A stretch of DNA of 16,344 bases from positions 1-16,344 of the forward strand of contig PAQB01000036.1 in assembly GCA_002709185.1 (NCBI GenBank). The letters run 5' to 3'. Below are positions 14,849-16,344 of the stretch, piece after piece (the first letter of the stretch is position 1; every line of letters begins with the position of its first letter). The position numbers and the translations under genes were made by a program. The notes beneath the pieces are model-generated. The model was not told where the DNA came from, searched no databases, and was given only the letters and a program-made list of their open reading frames with translations. This stretch comes from Flavobacteriaceae bacterium (lineage in GTDB: Bacteria > Bacteroidota > Bacteroidia > Flavobacteriales > Flavobacteriaceae).

Positions 14849-15739
14849 ATGTCTATTCAATCCTTTACAGATTTCCTTTCTTTAGAAAAAAAATATGCGG
14901 ACAACACGGTTTTGGCTTACCGCAAGGACATTGAAGTATTTCAAAGTTTTTTGGGAAAAGAATACGGCGTATCAGAACTAAAAACGGTTCACTACAACCA
15001 AATTCGGCGCTGGATAACAATTCTAGTGGATCAGGGCTTGAGTAACCGCTCAGTTAATAGAAAAATCTCTTCGCTCAATTCTTACTATAAATTCCTAATA
15101 AAAATAGCGCAATTAAAAACGTCTCCACTGGCGAAGCATAAAGCCCTAAAAATTCAAAAGAAACTTCACATTCCATTTTCTGAAAATGAGATAGCAGCTG
15201 TTTTAAATACCGACCCAAGGGGTCATTTTGAGGCTACTCGCAACAGTCTCATTATAGAACTTCTGTATTCCACTGGAATGCGGCGTACAGAATTGATCCA
15301 ACTAAAACTAAGGGATATCGATTTTGATCAACATCAAATAAAAGTATTGGGTAAACGCAATAAAGAGCGCTATATTCCGTTATTAAAATCAGTGCAGAAA
15401 TCCTTAAAAACATATATTAACTTGCGTGACCAGCTAGAAATTATAAAGGACAAAGACATTCTTTTCTTGACCCAAAATGGAGTCAAACTCTACGGGACAC
15501 TGGTATATAGAATTGTCAAAAATTATTTTGAAGCTGTTTCGTCAAAAGTTAAAAAAAGTCCTCATATTTTGAGGCACTCCTTTGCTACACATTTGCTCAA
15601 CAATGGTGCGGATCTTAATGCCGTCAAAGAATTGCTAGGCCACTCAAGTCTTGCAGCCACTCAAGTATACACCCATAATAATATTTCAGAATTGAAGAAA
15701 GTTTATGCGAAATCCCATCCCAGACAATCCAAATCTTAA
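14849..15739 (+). CDS. xerC: Xer-type tyrosine recombinase (chromosome dimer resolution)
   Basis: Counted from the ATG at 14849, the protein has 296 residues, the usual Xer length. An N-terminal SAM-like core-binding domain (about 1-90) is followed by the catalytic domain with every active-site residue: Arg145 in STGMRRTEL, Lys169 in VLGKRNKER, His239 and Arg242 in PHILRHSFATHL, His265 in LLGHSS and Tyr274 in VYTH. It should act with a partner recombinase at dif to resolve chromosome dimers. The frame is open up to an ATG at 14795, but MSIQSFTDFLSLEKKY looks like the true N-terminus. Its place beside rpsU and hpf argues for the housekeeping Xer rather than an integrase of a mobile element. 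Confidence 0.92.
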   Translation: MSIQSFTDFLSLEKKYADNTVLAYRKDIEVFQSFLGKEYGVSELKTVHYNQIRRWITILVDQGLSNRSVNRKISSLNSYYKFLIKIAQLKTSPLAKHKALKIQKKLHIPFSENEIAAVLNTDPRGHFEATRNSLIIELLYSTGMRRTELIQLKLRDIDFDQHQIKVLGKRNKERYIPLLKSVQKSLKTYINLRDQLEIIKDKDILFLTQNGVKLYGTLVYRIVKNYFEAVSSKVKKSPHILRHSFATHLLNNGADLNAVKELLGHSSLAATQVYTHNNISELKKVYAKSHPRQSKS

Positions 15740-15761
15740 TATAAATCTAAATCCTATTGCT

Positions 15762-16067
15762 ATGAAAATTAATACACAATCTGTAAATTTTAAAATCGAT
15801 ACATCCCTTCTAAGTTTGATTCAGAAAAAAATGGATAAGCTCGATTTATTTTATGATAAAATTATAAAAGCCGATGTTTATTTAAAGGCGGAAAACACAT
15901 CCGGAAAGGAAAATAAAGTCTTCGAAGCTGTGCTTTCTATTCCAGGCGATAGTTTTGTAGTCAAAAAAAAATGTAAAAGTTTTGAGGAAGGCGTTGATAC
16001 CGTCGTCCATATATTGGAGCGACAGCTTAAAAAAAGAAAGGATAAAATACGCAAACAAACCATATAA
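15762..16067 (+). CDS. hpf: Ribosome hibernation promoting factor, short form
   Basis: Counted from the ATG at 15762, the protein has 101 residues with the HPF/YfiA beta-alpha-beta-beta-beta-alpha pattern: MKINTQSVNFKID, a first helix, KADVYLKAEN, VFEAVLSIPG, SFVVKKKCKSFEEGVDTV and a long basic final helix. It binds in the 30S tRNA/mRNA channel to silence ribosomes in stationary phase. It lacks the C-terminal dimerisation domain of long HPF. An upstream ATG at 15705 would overlap xerC and add 19 residues unlike the family, so the later start is preferred. The gene is 22 nt after xerC, likely the same transcript. Confidence 0.9.
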   Translation: MKINTQSVNFKIDTSLLSLIQKKMDKLDLFYDKIIKADVYLKAENTSGKENKVFEAVLSIPGDSFVVKKKCKSFEEGVDTVVHILERQLKKRKDKIRKQTI

Positions 16068-16084
16068 AAATATTTAAAAAATGT

Positions 16085-16115
16085 TTTGAAACATTAAAAA
16101 ATACCTATACATTTG
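16085..16115 (+). promoter_or_regulatory. Promoter of the tRNA operon
   Basis: TTTG (16085-16088), 19 nt, TACATTTG (16108-16115) is a full Bacteroidota consensus match. The start would be near 16121, about 45 nt before tRNA-Thr, and the run is expected to continue into further tRNAs and tuf beyond the window. Confidence 0.8.
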
Positions 16116-16119
16116 CAGT

Positions 16120-16143
16120 CCGTTAGAAATAGCGGGCTTTTTT
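16120..16143 (+). terminator. Terminator-like hairpin at the tRNA transcription start
   Basis: CCGTTA (16120-16125), GAAA loop, TAGCGG (16130-16135) gives a 6-bp stem with one G-U pair, followed by GC and six T (16138-16143). It may terminate hpf transcripts, yet it starts almost exactly where the tRNA promoter should initiate. Confidence 0.55.
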
Positions 16144-16166
16144 GTTGTGTAAAAACTTCAGAAATT

Positions 16167-16240
16167 GCCGATGTAGCTCAGCTGGCTAGAGCAGCTGATT
16201 TGTAATCAGCAGGTCGTGGGTTCGAGTCCCTCCATCGGCT
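16167..16240 (+). tRNA. tRNA-Thr (anticodon UGU)
   Basis: The cloverleaf is complete: acceptor stem GCCGATG (16167-16173) with CATCGGC (16233-16239), discriminator T, D-arm with GCTC...GAGC, anticodon stem GCTGA/TCAGC around loop TTTGTAA with anticodon TGT at 16201-16203, and T-arm GTGGGTTCGAGTCCC. No CCA is encoded. Confidence 0.97.
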
Positions 16241-16275
16241 CACGTTCTTAATAATATAGAAAAATTTTGTATTGA

Positions 16276-16344
16276 GGGGAGATACTCAAGCGGCCAACGA
16301 GGACAGACTGTAAATCTGTTGTTTTTTAACTTCGCAGGTTCGAA
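16276..16344 (+). tRNA. tRNA-Tyr (anticodon GUA), cut by the window end
   Basis: It begins with GGGGAGATACTCAAGCGGCC, has the anticodon arm CAGACTGTAAATCTG with GTA, then a long class II variable arm and the start of the T-arm (GGTTCGAA) at the window edge. It follows tRNA-Thr by 35 nt, so both belong to one transcript. Confidence 0.93.

Noticed and set aside
14849..15739. Integrase of a mobile element inserted near tRNA genes
   Set aside because: The protein has typical Xer length and lies in the conserved rpsU-hpf-tRNA order. No att-like repeats, partial tRNA copy or cargo genes are seen.
15705..15761. Longer start for hpf inside xerC
   Set aside because: The added Asn/Pro-rich segment is unlike the HPF family and results from reading the xerC tail in another frame.

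Overview
The window looks like ordinary chromosome from a Bacteroidota bacterium, most likely a marine-type member of Flavobacteriaceae. The evidence is an AT-rich sequence, promoters of the Bacteroidota kind (TTTG, about 20 nt, TAnnTTTG), and almost no Shine-Dalgarno sequences except a strong one before rpsU. The gene run at the right end (rpsU, xerC, hpf, tRNA-Thr, tRNA-Tyr) is the one I recall lying just upstream of tuf-secE-nusG-rplK in this phylum. I see no insertion sequence, prophage, CRISPR array, restriction or toxin module, and no clearly broken gene.

Left part (1-5748). The 3' end of typA (bipA) is followed directly by a small three-helix membrane protein. Next comes a plus-strand run for cell-surface glycan: a WzxE-like flippase, a phosphoethanolamine-transferase-like membrane enzyme and a GT2 glycosyltransferase. 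It converges on a minus-strand pair, ftsE and a second GT2 glycosyltransferase, whose stop and start codons overlap. No Wzy polymerase or chain-length regulator is present, so this looks like a small glycan-building cassette rather than a full O-antigen locus.

Middle (5881-13267). A lipoprotein NamZ-type (DUF1343, GH171) exo-muramidase is divergent from a LolC/E- or MacB-like ABC permease, with only 6 bp between the two start codons. Then follow a PLP enzyme of the cysteine synthase/cystathionine beta-synthase fold behind a very good Bacteroidota promoter, a PspC mini-protein next to a two-helix K+ channel with an RCK domain, an AGCS sodium:amino-acid symporter, and a membrane-anchored ComEA-like helix-hairpin-helix protein.

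Right part (13264-16344). An acyl-CoA dehydrogenase overlaps the helix-hairpin-helix gene. It is followed by rpsU (promoter, strong Shine-Dalgarno and intrinsic terminator all visible), the Xer recombinase, the short ribosome hibernation factor, and a tRNA operon (Thr-UGU, then Tyr-GUA cut by the window end) with its own promoter.

I do not find a convincing new biological system. The most interesting signals are the exceptional Shine-Dalgarno of rpsU, the 6-bp divergent start region, the terminator-like hairpin lying on the predicted tRNA transcription start, and a perfect inverted repeat before the flippase.
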